Assembly: GCA_009617715.1 (NCBI GenBank)
Contig: VTFK01000211.1
Span: forward strand, 434,001 to 498,000
Direction: 5' to 3'
From: Plectrocnemia conspersa
Taxonomy: Eukaryota > Arthropoda > Insecta > Trichoptera > Polycentropodidae
DNA: 64,000 nucleotides
Below the pieces are notes generated by a model. It worked only from the letters and a program-made list of their open reading frames with translations, was not told where the DNA came from and searched no databases. Below, piece by piece: positions 47,400 to 60,835 of this stretch. How positions within the stretch are numbered: the first letter of the stretch is position 1; each line of letters opens with the position of its first letter. The translations under genes and the position numbers were made by a program.

Positions 47400-50300
47400 T
47401 GAGCTATTATGGAACCGATGTCACAAATCGTTATTGTTATTATCGAAGGAAAGTTTTAAGAGCGTTCCGAGAACAACAAGAGCCTTTGGTCATTATTTTA
47501 AAAGCTTCTGTGCCACCACACATTGTTAGACCACCGTGGAAGTAATAATTATTGTAAACGCTTGCTCGCATTGTCAAAAGACAACATAAATTCTTAAATG
47601 TGTACATTCTTGGAATGCGCGCAGAAATGAAACGTAGTGCCAATCGCCGACTATTCAATTATCATAAATTTGCGATTTTACTTCACTCACTCGATAATAA
47701 TCTGCATGATCTCCCGTCAACAATATTTGTTTACACAATGGTACGCAAATTTGCAAATAAACATAAGCACTGCGAGCAATTCTCGAGTTGGCTCAACCTT
47801 GTTTATCATTTATAATAATTATTAGCTTTGCTTTGACCGCAAATCAATAATACAATAACATTACAAAGTCAAGGTATCGATAGCCTCTTTCAAGTGAACC
47901 GTAACGATCGGACTAATAACTAAAAACTGACAGAATAATGAATTATCTTTGTTTAAATCGGGGACATTTAATCTTGTGTAAGATATGGTTCGAAATACGA
48001 GTTTAGGAATAAACTGAAGTACTTTTCCTACGAACTATCAGGAAATATTAAAATAATATAAGAATTACCATATCTCTATACTATTATTAACATTGAAAAG
48101 ATAAAACTGGTTATTAAAAATAACAGATAAAATTATCATTGTTATTTTCCGGTAAAACACGAAAGGCACTAACCTTATGCATTACAACAGGGTAACAATA
48201 AAAGTATACTAGTTGCTATTGTAACAATGTTAGACTGAAACCATTTTATAATATAATTTTATTCAGTAAATGGAAATAGCAAATTGTTTGTAATAGGTCG
48301 GTGTTGATAATATACACGTGGAGGGGGTGCAAACTTAGTTTTTGCTTGATGTGCCAAATAGCTATAACACGTTAACTAATTGTTGTCGTTGTGTGGGTTT
48401 CTTTTACTTGTACAATTAATTTAGAGGTCATTCTAACGACCATTTAAATAAAATATCGGGACTAAGAAATTGCGTTAATAATTGTTAATATTATCCGTCC
48501 CGGGATTAATCACTCGTAAGCATCCATAAGTATCGATAACACTACCCTTTGTATGAAAGGATGCGCGATAGACAATGGGTTCTACCCTGCGCAAAGGGAC
48601 TATTTTTATTTTTATTTTTGTTAACAATTGCCAAAAGTGGTCACCTGGCAGTTTCACTTTTAATGTATAAATATACTTCGTAGGTGTGTCCAAGAAGCGA
48701 TGCGTTTGGCCCAACAACGTTCTCATCTTTGATTCGCCAGAGCTGTATCGAACCAGCAATATGAGCGAATTAACTCCAAGGAGTTGCAGCACGAGTCAGC
48801 GATTTATCTGCACGACCACCACATGACAGATCACAATCAACAATAATTTAAATCGACACTATAACGAAGACTATTTGACTTCCAAGACTTGTCATTTCGA
48901 TTCCACCACCGTATAGGCCCAGCTACATTTCCATATACATATCTATGTGGTAATACGCTTATAAAATAAAATATTTCCAGTTTTTTCAGCGTTTGTTTTG
49001 GCTGCAAAGTCAAGCCCCTTCGGTCTCAAAACCCGAAACATACGTGTGTAAATTTTAAAGGTCGCATGATACATTTCAAAATACTTTTTTTTTACTTAGG
49101 TAATATTAAGTAAAAGGGAAAACATGTTAAAACATATTATTTACTTATTTTTACAATGTATCAAGATTATGTCCACATATCTCCCATCATATTTTTTTTA
49201 TTAAACAGAAATGAAAACATAATCATAAAACGCTTTTAAAATACATAACGCAAAAATAAAACTTCGTTTGTTCACAAACACGATGCAGAATAACTTTTAA
49301 TAAATCATTATAACAATAATGTTGTGAATTAATAATATTTAATTATTGCGAGGCGGTTGCCGTCTGATTAGGACCAAATAAATCAGACGTAAGTCGATAA
49401 AAAGATGGCCATGATCCACAGCATAATAATTTTAATAGATACAGGCAGAGCTATTTTATTAGTTATTAGTATTTGTTACGCAACATTAAACATAATAGAT
49501 TAAATCGATTTTAATAACAAAAAATAAATTTTTAATACTATAAACTTGTTATGAATTAGTATTTGTAAAACCATTATTAGTTCATTTTAGTCGACTTTTT
49601 TATGCGACTATATCTTGTCATTTTTTATTACAATCTTTAACAAAAACTATAACTATACGTTCTATAAGTAAAAAAATATTTATAGTTTATGTGTAATACA
49701 AAAATAACGCTCACGACAACAATAATCACCACGACTATACAACGAAATGATTATTTCACGTTTTATGCAATATATTCAGCTTTAACGTTACCAATCGTAA
49801 ACCAAATGTATATGTATATTTATATACATATAATATTTAGCTTGCTATTTTCACATATCATACATTGAGGAAGTATAATATTAAGAAAATCAAAATATAC
49901 ATTGCTGTTTTATCTATAATATCGATTACTATAAGCACATAAATAGCGCTGTCTAACCTTGATTAATTTTGAATGTAAAATAAATTATTCATTTGCCACT
50001 TTGTATGAATTATCAAATCCAAAGTAAGAACCTTGATGATATCGATTATTCATTGGTGTCATAACGGGACGTCGCTATCAATCGCCATTTTAACGATATT
50101 CACACAATGTGCGACGGTTTGCCATCATAAATTTAGACGTTTTATTACATTAATCCAAAAATAAAAATTATGGCAAGCTAATCTCGGGAGTGCGTCCGTT
50201 GAATTAAACTTTTACAACAGAGATTTAAAAGTCTGGCGGCTCCCTGTGAATTTTGCATATTTTAATATGATTTTTTATTATAGCACTGGTCATGGAAAAT

Positions 50301-50576
50301 CTTGGGTACTCGAGAGGCTTGGCATTACTTGCACTGACGTAATTTTCTTACTTTTTATACGCTTGACTATAAATGGCAAAATCATAAATATATCTAATAT
50401 AATACAGTCGCATTTAGTTTTCTATAAAATCTATACATTGCCATGTGATTTGAGCCATTAAATCAACAGTTGCAAAGCAAACTCACAAAAAATGCACGAT
50501 GCAAATAAAAAAAAACATCTTGAATGAATAATTATAATCATGACAATATCGCCATCTGTTCAAGGAACCGATCAAA
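47400..50576. other. No gene recognised upstream of the PY-motif exon
   Basis: Several short frames on both strands, including a 105-codon minus-strand frame at 48475-48792 without family resemblance. This is the region where further exons of the minus-strand gene would be expected; none could be supported. A small hairpin CGTCTGATT / AATCAGACG lies near 49362-49390. Confidence 0.35.
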
Positions 50577-51120
50577 ATGCTAAAATATTACAATTTTACT
50601 TTTTATTGTGTAACTCTTTGTGTCATTTACGCTTGTTTACAATTTATTGAAGCTTGTATTTATACATACACAAGTCTAATTTATCTATATTTAGAACAAG
50701 TAATAATAACACTTTCTCTAATATATGTATTTATTGTAAATCTTCCTTTGCAACATGACAAGTGTAAACCCAATGCATTACGACGGTGTAAACACAATCA
50801 ACAACTACTTGCTAAAAGTTTTGAGTACATTGTGAGTAACATCAATAGACAATTTAATAACAAAGTAAATTATATCGATTTTTTATTTTACCCAGTGGTT
50901 CCTAAACTGTTTTTAAAATATACAAGAGACACGCCTTTTGAGAAATTTGCGATAGATGGCAAAATTCATAGTGTATTCGAATAAATAAAATATTAAAATA
51001 TATGTTTATATTGTAAACTTTAGATAAAATTGCGTTTTATTTTTTTTAAGATCACTCAAATTTTGCATTCTGACCCCCCAAATTAAAAATATTTCCAATC
51101 CGGCCCTGTACAAACAAATG
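50577..51120 (+). repeat. hAT-like end sequences; 135-codon frame of doubtful reality
   Basis: A frame at 50577-50984 begins with hydrophobic Tyr/Leu/Ile-rich sequence. Its 3' part is DNA resembling a hAT end (CAGTGGTTCCTAAACTG near 50893), so the frame probably crosses repeat DNA. A second hAT-like end (CAGGGCCGGATTGG on the minus strand) lies near 51095-51110. No product can be named. Confidence 0.3.
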
Positions 51121-52565
51121 TTGATCCCTGAATTAGAGGATGACCTCACACATAGATTCTTAATATTAAATTTAAGTTTTCTATGATTCTCAATGGCATC
51201 TATTTTAAAAAATAATTTAAGATGATCGCCGAAAAGTAAGAATAATAGATAACACTAAGATGATAAACATACTCCATCTGGACTGTCATGAAGAAATCAG
51301 GCATAAGCTGTTTCTACAGCATTGAATTGTTAAAACAGCAATATTGCTATAATACATTTTTGGAAATAATAATTTACAGCGTAGGACTCAACCATCCGAC
51401 CTCGTCTAGTGAGATAAGACTCGTTAAGTCTACATGTGATCGAGGGTCATCTATGGACGACATTTTCACAACAATTAACTGAGCAAGTTATGGTCGTCTC
51501 AACACTGCAACACTGCTAATGCGATGGAACTTAAACAAATATCATAACCACAGACAGATAATATGTACAAATTAAACTTAGGTGGCGAAGGATATATTTT
51601 CACTCTCGCCTCTCGGCGAAGGTTCACGGATGTGCACGTTCTGCAGCTTCCGTCAGAAGGTCACCAGGGATTTACAGACGTCACAACACCCGACCAGATG
51701 TTGGCCGGATCGATGAGCCAACAAGTCCCAACAGACGTACAAGGAAGTTGTACAGTACATCCACATGAGCGCGACCTTGCTAAAATTTTCTCATCGCAAA
51801 ATCGCCAACTATACATCACATTTAACACATTCCATAAACTGTGTATACTATCATCAATAAGATTAATCAAAAAGCACAACATTAAAAAAAAAATTCGCGG
51901 TCAGTGACTCGGGAAAAATCATTACGTTTGGAGGTCAATCGCGCGTTCGAAAGGCTGTATCGATTATCTAACTTCCCAGTTGAATAACTACGGCGGTAAA
52001 CCAAAGCGGTGCCAGAAGGCGTAACATTATTTTTAGGTAAAACTCAGCCTTTGCGGGGTTGTTTATTTTTATTATTCTAGGGTCGTCCACGCGTCGTACC
52101 AAATATGCCACAACTGAGTGCCAACAAATGTGGGTCAGTAAGGTAGGATTATTTGTATCTATACATTTATTTATGACACAGAGCTTATTATACAAGGGTT
52201 CTGCCAAAACTGACGATAAAATTTAACATATATGATAAAATATTAAGCCTTATTACGGAAGAAAGTAAAAGTCAAATACATAAAAATGCAAAGCAAAGGA
52301 TTACATTATAAATATATACAATATAAAACTATTGTTTCAATTTAGCAGTTAAACTTTTATATTTGTTTGCGATTTTGGTAAAAATCTTATGTATTATTAC
52401 TGAAAGTCGAAATTTTATAACTAACAATAAAATATATCGTCTGTTCAATTTATTTGCTGCGCAACTTTCATATTAAATGTATTTGTGTAACCATTAATAC
52501 ATATATGTTTCGATAAGTTGTGATGGAAAGTATGATATGTAGTATGTATGTTACAGTAAATGTGT
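51121..52565. other. Noncoding or unrecognised
   Basis: A 114-codon plus-strand frame at 51563-51907 lies in moderately GC-rich sequence (TGTTGGCCGGATCGATGAG) but matches no family I know. Nothing else is supportable. Confidence 0.3.
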
Positions 52566-52573
52566 ATTACTAC

Positions 52574-52732
52574 CAGGCGCGTATGGTGAGATACTTTTCC
52601 TTTCGCTCGCTCGCGTGTTGTGTGTGACGAGAGTAAGTGGAACGCGTGTAATGCACGCCCTTATCTCTCACTCGCTCTCGTCACTTAACACACGAGCGAG
52701 CGGAAGGGAAAGTATCTCACCGTACGCGCCTG
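52574..52732. mobile_element. MITE with ~43-bp terminal inverted repeats and 8-bp target duplication
   Basis: Ends CAGGCGCGTATGGTGAGATA and TATCTCACCGTACGCGCCTG belong to TIRs of about 43 bp with few mismatches. It is flanked by ATTACTAC (52566-52573) and ATTATTAC (52733-52740), one mismatch. The 8-bp duplication suggests hAT, although the CAGGCGCGTA end is not one I recognise. Partial copies of its arm appear at 4157-4195 and 60010-60075. It lies beside a partial family A copy. Confidence 0.75.
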
Positions 52733-52744
52733 ATTATTACATTA

Positions 52745-53000
52745 CTAGTGAAGTTGTATTTATTAACACTAATGTTTCAGTAAAATTCATATTAGAATAC
52801 ATTTTCACCGGTAGATATATATATATACTAGTAAAAATATAATTTAACTGATATGCGCATGTGAAATTATATGCCACTCTAAAATCTTTATAAAAATCGA
52901 TTTTACTGTTGCGAAACGTACATTTGTTGTTCAAACTAAACGAAACTATAGTTTTTAAGCTATCATTAGGTTAGGTTTGGGTTTGATTTAGTTTACATTA
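52745..53000 (-). repeat. Family A partial copy 5
   Basis: Contains the GGTAGATATATAT/TTTTCACC stem block and GGTTAGGTTTGGGTTTGA, modules also found in copies 1 and 4. The hairpin core is absent. Confidence 0.5.
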
Positions 53001-53364
53001 AATATTGTAGTATTTTGTCAAACGACGTGGCGTCACAATCATCTAGAAATACGCGTACCAGAAATTACGCACTTAATTATATTTAAAAAATAAAAAATAT
53101 ATAAAGTCTGTGAATATGCATTTACATTATAATAAGCCACCCGCGTTGTAGCATAGGGGTAGTTTTAAGGAGTTAAATTTCAAAACAAAGAGCTGGTTAT
53201 TGAGGATCTTATTACGAAACTATCCTCTTGGTGAGAAAAGGAAGCTATTTAACTACTTCCGCAAGGGTATTATGCACCACATGGGAAAACATAATTTCTT
53301 TGCTTGCTTTATACTCAAATTTCACTACTCTTTAACATAGGGGATTGTTCAACACATTCACATC

Positions 53365-53400
53365 TCTAACCAGGGCCGCCGAGAGTGAACCCGGGCCCTG
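53365..53400. repeat. hAT-like terminal sequence
   Basis: CAGGGCCGCCGAGAGTG followed by CCCGGGCCCTGGG resembles ends of a widespread hAT group. The partner end was not found. Confidence 0.35.
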
Positions 53401-53539
53401 GGAAAACAACATGACAAAAATGGCATTTTATGTATTTTTTAATATCGTAATATAATTACTTAAATAAATAATAATATATATGAGTTAACCCTTTCCATGC
53501 TACAAATAAATATAAAAATTAGCCACCGTTGCGACATTT

Positions 53540-54190
53540 TCGATTTTCAGTTTTCAGTCCAGGTCAAAAGCAATAAAATCGTGCCATCGCAGTAAAACCG
53601 GTCGATTATTAAGCGTTTATATAATATTAAGACTTTTTATAAAAATATTACGAGTGAAAATCGAATAGAGCACATCTAAACTAAATTTTGATTGCGCAAA
53701 AAACAATTATCCCTTCCCAGAAGTTAAAAATCCACGTCAAAAGCAATAAAATCGTGCCGATTTTATTGCTTTTGCGCTCTCCTATTGACCAAAATTCGGT
53801 TTAAATATACATTGATAAGCCTTCTTATATTAAAAACCCATAGTAATATCGGAAAGGATAGCTATAATATTTTTTAAGCATAGTGTTATATCAAAATGCA
53901 GACTATGGAGCAATATGTGAGATGCGATGTCTGTCTGTACTTATTCATCCTAAGTGGAAAGAATAAGTACAGAGATAAGAGATGAGTTGACTTAGTTTGT
54001 ATTTTGGACTTGACCTAATACAAGTTCTAAAACTATAATTAATTTTAGAACTTTCATTAGGTTAGGTTTTGTGTTTGACAGCAAATGGACATTTAGAGCA
54101 ACATATTAGCGCCTATCAGTTAAATTATATTTTCACTAGTAGAAAAATATATCTACTGGTGAAAATGTATTTGGACTTTTCATGTCTAAT
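53540..54190 (+). repeat. Family A partial copy 6
   Basis: Carries GGTCAAAAGCAATAAAATCG, then a collapsed hairpin (CAAAAGCAATAAAATCGTGC immediately followed by CGATTTTATTGCTTTTG, about 53737-53773). The GATGTCTGTCTGTACTTATT block, GTTAGGTTTTGTGTTTGA and the GGTGAAAATGTATT stems follow. Terminal modules are missing. Confidence 0.6.
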
Positions 54191-57100
54191 GGAGCATAAT
54201 GGGTTTATAGTTTCCGGCAGTTCAATGTATTTTTATATTTTTTTAAATATGTTTAATAATATTTAATTAAATATTAATTTACAATTGTAATACGACAAAC
54301 GTTAGCAAAATACATTACAAGACTGACTTACAAAGTCAAAATTATGTAAATTATTTTTTTGTACTTTAAACAGAGAACAAACACTTGTAAGGCCCGTTAT
54401 TATGAAACTAACGTTTCATGGTGGGGGGTATGTTGACGCTTATTTTGTATGTTGTATGAATTCTTTAAGCGTTTTAACGGCAGTCGGCTCTGATCAACCC
54501 TATGAAACATTTGACATGTGCCGAACTCACAAAATATAAACATGTACACACGTTTTTGGATTTAGAATTCAGTTTTTAGTAGTCTACGTACCCCAATACT
54601 CAACAGGATCAACAGGCCGAAATATTCATTCTGAGTAGATCACGGAAAGAAATTGTAAAGCTGTTTTAAATGATCCACATAAACAATTATTCAATTATCT
54701 TCCAATTCGCTAAAAAGAGAAAAACTGTGCGAATTCTCAATGTCCAATATTGATGGCCTACAACCTAACTTTTCCAAGAAATTACGATGAACTGAGATCC
54801 ACAATTTACTTCATGCCAAACTTGTTATTACAAATTCTAAATTACAATATTTATTTTGGTTTTCAACTATGTGCAGTATTTTCATTTTAAATATTTGTGT
54901 ACGTTAGCACATCTACATTAATTTATTATTAACGCCTCGACAGTCGCACCGAAATAGCTTAAATCAATAATTTACTTTACCAATTCGCCCATCATGTGTT
55001 ATTCCACCTTCATCGCAATCTGAGTGTTATTTGTCAATAGCAGCTATCATCCCCGGAAGCGACAATTTAATTACTACCACAACGTTCGGTAATTTGTCAC
55101 TTATAGTATTGTTTCGACATCAAGCAGCCGTGAGAGCTCGTTATCACGAAAATTTCAATTTCAACGACTCGCCTCTGATGATAAGGAAATTTGCAAATAA
55201 TTGTTCGCGAGCTCGAGTAAGATATTTTTCTTATCCTTGCATTATTAAAATGCGCATTGAAACGGGGTCAATTTTTTATCGTTTGTCGTTCCCTGGCGCG
55301 CATCCAAAATAAGATAAAATTTTATATATAATAGATGCATAGTTTGTACACCCGTGGACAGCTTACGTATTTAATTGAAAAATGCAGATAGGGGTAGAAG
55401 TAAAAGTATCTGGCCTAAGTATGATACAATAACATTAATCGTATTTTAATGTCATAAATTATAATTCTCAGAGTACAATAAGATATTAATTATACTTTTT
55501 ATGGAAGTATATTTTGAAAATTAAGCACTTTAAAAATCTATTATTTCTTATTGCGTAGGATAAATCCGAATTTTGTACTTAAGAGCTGTATACAGTGATT
55601 CGGATTTATCCGCACCTAGCACATGAAGGGTTAAAAATCACGTAGAGGCAAAAAAGAGGCTCAATGATTTCTCAAAACGCAGCAAAGATTTATCGTATTT
55701 CAATTAGTCGCAGAGCAAATCATGTTGTAAGTTAACATTTTGCCATCCAGATGCATAATTTGATGCATGTTTTAAGTAGTATTAATAAAATATATCTACT
55801 CTTAAGCAGCAATAATAAAGAGAGGGGCAATAAAAATAAATCTAGAGCTTCTGATATTATATTATAATAATTTGTCAATTGTCTATAAAATCTCACTAAT
55901 TTCTGTTTTATCTGTTTTATATGGCAGCTAAATTTTATTATTTCAACACTAGCCAGATATGATCGAAAGCACATTAAACTATATTTTCGTCGAGTTCATC
56001 AGACCGATGAAAAGTGTCGTATTGTTCGACCGATATACAAATTAGATAGAGCGACGAGATAAAATCGGCGTTTATAGACAATATAGTATAACATATATCC
56101 TTTTATAATCATAATAAAAATGCATGTATGGTCATGTAGAACTACAACCGAACAGTGGATCGATATCCATTAACTAAATATAAACTAAAATCGATGCGTT
56201 GTGTAGCTGTCGCGTCGCGCCGCGTTGGTCGTAAATTGCATTTTTTAATGAATATAAAATTGAATACCTACGACAAACCGACCCATATACAGGGGGTTAC
56301 TTATGTTAAGTATTTGTTAGCAACGAGCCTATTAAAAAAACTGAACATCTATTAAATAGAGAAGCTATAAACAGAGACTCTGTTCAGAAATCACAGTTAG
56401 TGGTGCATCAATACTTATAATAAAAAGTTTTAAGAGTTATCTCAAATGAAATGGTGGCAAAAACGGCTTAATTATGAATAATCAAGAAGCGAAAACATGT
56501 AATTACGCTTTTTAATGATAGCACAATATATTTATAAACATTTTTTAAATACATCTATGCGTGACTTTTGCAGAATAAAACTTATTGCTATGTTCGATGA
56601 ATCTGTGCAAGAAATATAATATTATACATACATTTATTTACATTTTAATATGATAATAATGTATTAGGTTATGTCATGTATACTCTTGATAAAAAATATC
56701 GTCAGGTATTTCTAATTACAAAATACTACATAAATATTCAGCTGCAGTTTTAGTATTCGTTAAAAAAATACGTGAAATAACATGGCAAACTTTTTGAAAC
56801 ATTTAAATCATAATAACACAATAAAACCTTGTAGTTTTATTATGAATTATGAAAATAAAGGTCAATTAGCAAAGGTCTAAATCTATTAAACGTATGTATA
56901 CGCCAGATAGAATATTTCATTGATATATTCAATTATTTAAGGCATCTCAATAGTATAACTGTGCCAATGTGTGAATTAAATTTATTATTGTAATTCATAA
57001 ATTTATAATATTGCTTGTAAAAAAAAACATATTTCCAATTAACATTTATGAGTTTTTAATGAAATATTTTTCTTTTAATTACTAGACAATGAGCTTAGTG

Positions 57101-58180
57101 ATTAATTAATGCATTTTCTATTTGATAAAAGTCACGTACATATTTTACAGAGGCTTTTAAATATTTTATTTTTATTTATCATAAATATATTATTATCAAT
57201 ATACAATACTTTAATGATTAATACACACATAGTTTTATTGTCCATATAAATAAATATAATTCAATTGCGAAACACGGTTTCATAACATCATTGTTCCAAC
57301 ACAATTCGAGTTAATCATTGTTTAAACATTGAAGGATAAACATTTTTCTTAAACGTCGCTGTGTTGATATCAGTCATGTTTATATTTTATCGTTTTTTAC
57401 TGCGAATGTGAAAAATGAGTAAATTGTCATTTTTAAAAGATTTATATTAATATAGATTTTTCTTAAAATTATTTTAATTTCTATGAATCTGTGGTTGAAA
57501 CATTATGAAACAAATGCATTACAGTGAAGTGTCAATCAACATCTACGAGTAGGTATTGCTACACTTAATTATTAATTGTGAACAATTTCATGCAGCTATA
57601 GAAAAAGTTTTATGATGAGAATAATCTTCGAACTATTAGCTTTTGTTTAGAACTGTTTTGGTTGTTGTCATTACGATGAATATTGATTGACCTAAATTTT
57701 ATAGTTCGAACTAAAAATAAACAACAACACGGTTCAATTGTCTATGTAAAGCCGAACTTCAATTGGTATAACAAAGATCATCGTAAGCTGGACAAACTTT
57801 AGAAACAAAGATATGTTCTAACTACCGCTTAAATTTCAAATCACGTTCTGTCTATAACTATAAACATATTATTGTAAATATTTATTCTGAACTTGCTAAT
57901 ACTTACTTAAATGCGCCGCGAATTCTAAGCATTTGCTATAAGCATAGAGCATTTGAATAATTTAAAATGCTTTTGTATTCGTTTCAAATTGCGCGCCCCG
58001 TCAATGGCCGAAGCTTTGAGGCCAAGTACCGTTTTAAAAATAAGCGTTCTAAGAAATTATCTTACTACAGCCTAATAGATTTTCTTAATATGTTATTTAA
58101 TAACTTAACTCTATTCTTAATTTTTATAATGCCTAATTAATATTTGTGTCCTATCAAACAATTATAAGTAAGGTACAGAT
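54191..58180. other. AT-rich region without recognised genes
   Basis: Short frames only (for example 55031-55312), without family resemblance. A hairpin at 55558-55611 is listed separately. No transposase or RNA gene is recognised. Confidence 0.4.
55558..55611. repeat. 14-bp perfect inverted repeat
   Basis: GGATAAATCCGAAT at 55558-55571 and ATTCGGATTTATCC at 55598-55611. GAAGGGTTAA follows at about 55625, so it may be the end of a piggyBac-like element (TTAACCCTTC on the minus strand). Confidence 0.5.
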
Positions 58181-58440
58181 ATGAAGCGTAGTAGTATGTT
58201 GTTGGAGAAAATTCAAAGAAAATTTGTAAGATATTTTTACAGGAGGGAGTACGGGTCGTATCCGTATTTGTATCCTTGTGGCGTTCTACTCAAGAGAGCA
58301 ATTTTTGAAGTGGCGGTGTCGACAAGCAGTCAATGTCTGGTGATTGTAAAGTGCCATAGAGAGTCGCGATCGCGTCCCTTTTTCTTACCCATAATGGGCA
58401 GGACCTCAGCGCTTGAGAACGGTTCTCTTACATGACCCAT
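58181..58440 (+). pseudogene. Jockey-type LINE, C-terminal fragment
   Basis: The frame MLLEKIQRKFVRYFYRREYG followed by SYPYLYP matches the C-terminal region of the LINE at 62-64 kb (FGYYPYLYPSAFLLEALGYD there). Later SRPFFLPIMGRTSALENG corresponds to the last residues of such proteins. It is a dead, truncated copy in the opposite orientation to the larger one. Confidence 0.65.
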
Positions 58441-59099
58441 CTAGCTTATCAACGAGTTTGCTAAACACAAGCATGTTACAAAAATGTGAAATAGTGCTCA
58501 TAAATTTTAGGTGTGCGCCATGATTATTTTTTTATATACATATATTTAATGTTTATTTGTATAATGGCCATAACACGCTTACCCGTCAAGTAAGAATTGT
58601 TATAAGAAATAAAATATAATTAGAGCTACTTAACATGAGTCCCGCTCTAGATTACTAGAGCCCACTCATTATATCATATTTTTGGCTGGTAGATAAAATT
58701 GTAATTGAAGTCCCATAAGTCATACAAATTTTACCATGTGTTGATAATAATAGGATTACTATGTTTGTACGCATTTATAATATCATGTAAACGTTTGCAA
58801 ATATATTTATCAGCTATATGCCTATATAGCTTATTAAAATTTCTGTGATTGGTAAAAATAGACATGATCCTTAAACTATTATAATAAAATTGACGATTTA
58901 TAAGAACAGCTTAAAGAATAAATTGGGTAAATCGTGATGTTGAATGAAAATCTATTGAGTATACTTAAATTTTGTAGCTGTTGAAGAATTGTTAGATAAA
59001 TTCCCTACCGTTTATATTTCAGTCTATTATCCTGTAGTAAGATAATTTCTGAGAACGCTCATTTTTGGAACGATATTTAGCCACAGCACGTGTTGATAT

Positions 59100-59153
59100 C
59101 AAAATGGGTGCCACATGAATTGCGTTTTAACTTAATTCACGTTGCACCCATTT
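59100..59153. repeat. Short imperfect hairpin
   Basis: AATGGGTGCCACATGAATT and AATTCACGTTGCACCCATT pair with two mismatches around a short loop. It could be a MITE remnant; no function is evident. Confidence 0.45.
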
Positions 59154-59770
59154 GTTTAGTTTAACATACACAAATGTATTTTTTATGAGCATAACATACG
59201 AACAAGTGTTACAAAGTTGATATTAGAAAGTTTGATTAGGAAATAATTTGACATTCCAGCAAATTCCAGGCATCAGATTACTATCAGAGATACTATTTTT
59301 CTCAAAGCTAAGTAAATTAAAAGTTTATAACAAATATTAATATATCTTAGATTGAACATATCTAAAAAGTGTGTTTTTATGTTAAAAATGGCAATAAATA
59401 CTCAACATTCATGATATAATATTTCCAGTTTTTAATCCAGTTAAAACAGTTATAGAAGCCGAGTGATGCGACTTAATCAAATCAATGAAATGAAATGCTG
59501 CCTACTTACTGTGATTTCTGAACAGAGTAAAGTGAATATTATGGCAAATAAAAAAAATGGGTGTTCAATAAATTGCAGAAAGAGCTTTAATTTATTTATT
59601 CACATGTGTTATGGTATAATGTTGGATGCACGCGATTTTTAAAAGTGAATAATGCGACTTTGATATACATATAATATTTCCTTAGAAAGATTTTATGGAC
59701 TGAATGAATATAAATATTTAGTATTGAAATAATCCAAAAACATTGATATGCATCATTGGTTCCCGCCTAA

Positions 59771-60832
59771 TGCTTGCACTACACCTCTGGAAGTTGGCCA
59801 AGGTTGGCCAAGGACGGAGAATATAGTGGGCCACTTCGGGGTTACTTCGGTCTAGTTCGGTTCTGTCCGCTCTAAAATCTCTCGGAAGTTGTCCGAGGTT
59901 ACCGAGAACGGGAGGTAAAGTGGGGGTAATTCAGTCGACTTGGCCAGCTTCGAGCGCTTCTGACCATTGTCAACAAAAGGACTGAAGTCGGAGCTGCTCT
60001 TTCGAGCACTTGCGGTGAGATACTTCCTCTTTTGCTCTCTCGCGTGTTAAGTGACGAGAGTGAGAGAGAATGATATGGTGTTTCGCAAATTGAGATAGAA
60101 CGAGTAACTCGGTTCAATTTCAGTAAACGCTTAGGCGTCCTATGGTTAACACGCATGTCGAGCGCTGGATCGTGGTCACGTGGTCAAGTTATAATACCAA
60201 ATGCTTATCGGGGACTTCAACAGACTCTTACTGACATCTTTGAATATTTTAGGGCACCAAAATGGATTAATTATGTTTTTGATAGTATATTCTTCTAACA
60301 GATATCGTTATTATATTGTTTTTCATATAAAATTAAATAATTAAAAAATAATTAGTGGTACTTGATTTTGTTAAAAAAAGTCGTTTCGAATATCCTTATG
60401 TATTTTCCTAGATCGTTTTATATAAATGTCACACCATAACGAATTCTTATTTAGAATCGATGGCGACAAATTCTAGGATAGTCACAGATGTGGTGTTCGT
60501 ATTCTGAAGTATCATTTTTATGCCTTATGACATTTTGTAAAAGCCGACAAAAATTTTGTGTAAATTGAATATTTACGACCGAAAAGTTTTCACTGATATT
60601 GTATTGGTGAGTGCCCACACAAACTTTTGACAAAAATGACAATTTAAGAATTGCGATTATTTGGCACATTTTTTGATCGCGCGCAAATATGCCAGCTGTA
60701 CTTTACAGAAGCCGCCGTCCGGACGGCATATGAAATTTGCGGCAGTGTTGTCACTTATTCGAAGTCGTAGGTCACGGCCGACTTCAGTTGTAACTTCGAT
60801 TCGGACAACTTCCAGAGAGTGTAGTGCAGGCA
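59771..60832. mobile_element. Harbinger-like nonautonomous element with TAA target duplication
   Basis: A 1062-bp segment whose ends are TGCTTGCACTACACCTCTGG and, on the other strand, TGCCTGCACTACACTCTCTG, continuing GAAGTTGKCC, so the TIRs are at least 28 bp. Both sides are bordered by TAA (59768-59770, 60833-60835), the trinucleotide duplication typical of PIF/Harbinger. No transposase or Myb-like frame is present. The interior contains a diverged arm of the 52574-52732 MITE near 60010-60075. Confidence 0.65.
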
Positions 60833-60835
60833 TAA

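Noticed and set aside
48475..48792. 105-codon minus-strand frame as an upstream exon of the PY-motif gene
   Set aside because: No convincing membrane segment, no matching donor in the right phase, no family resemblance.
51563..51907. 114-codon plus-strand frame
   Set aside because: No recognisable domain, ends in a lysine-rich AT-driven tail, no splice or promoter support.
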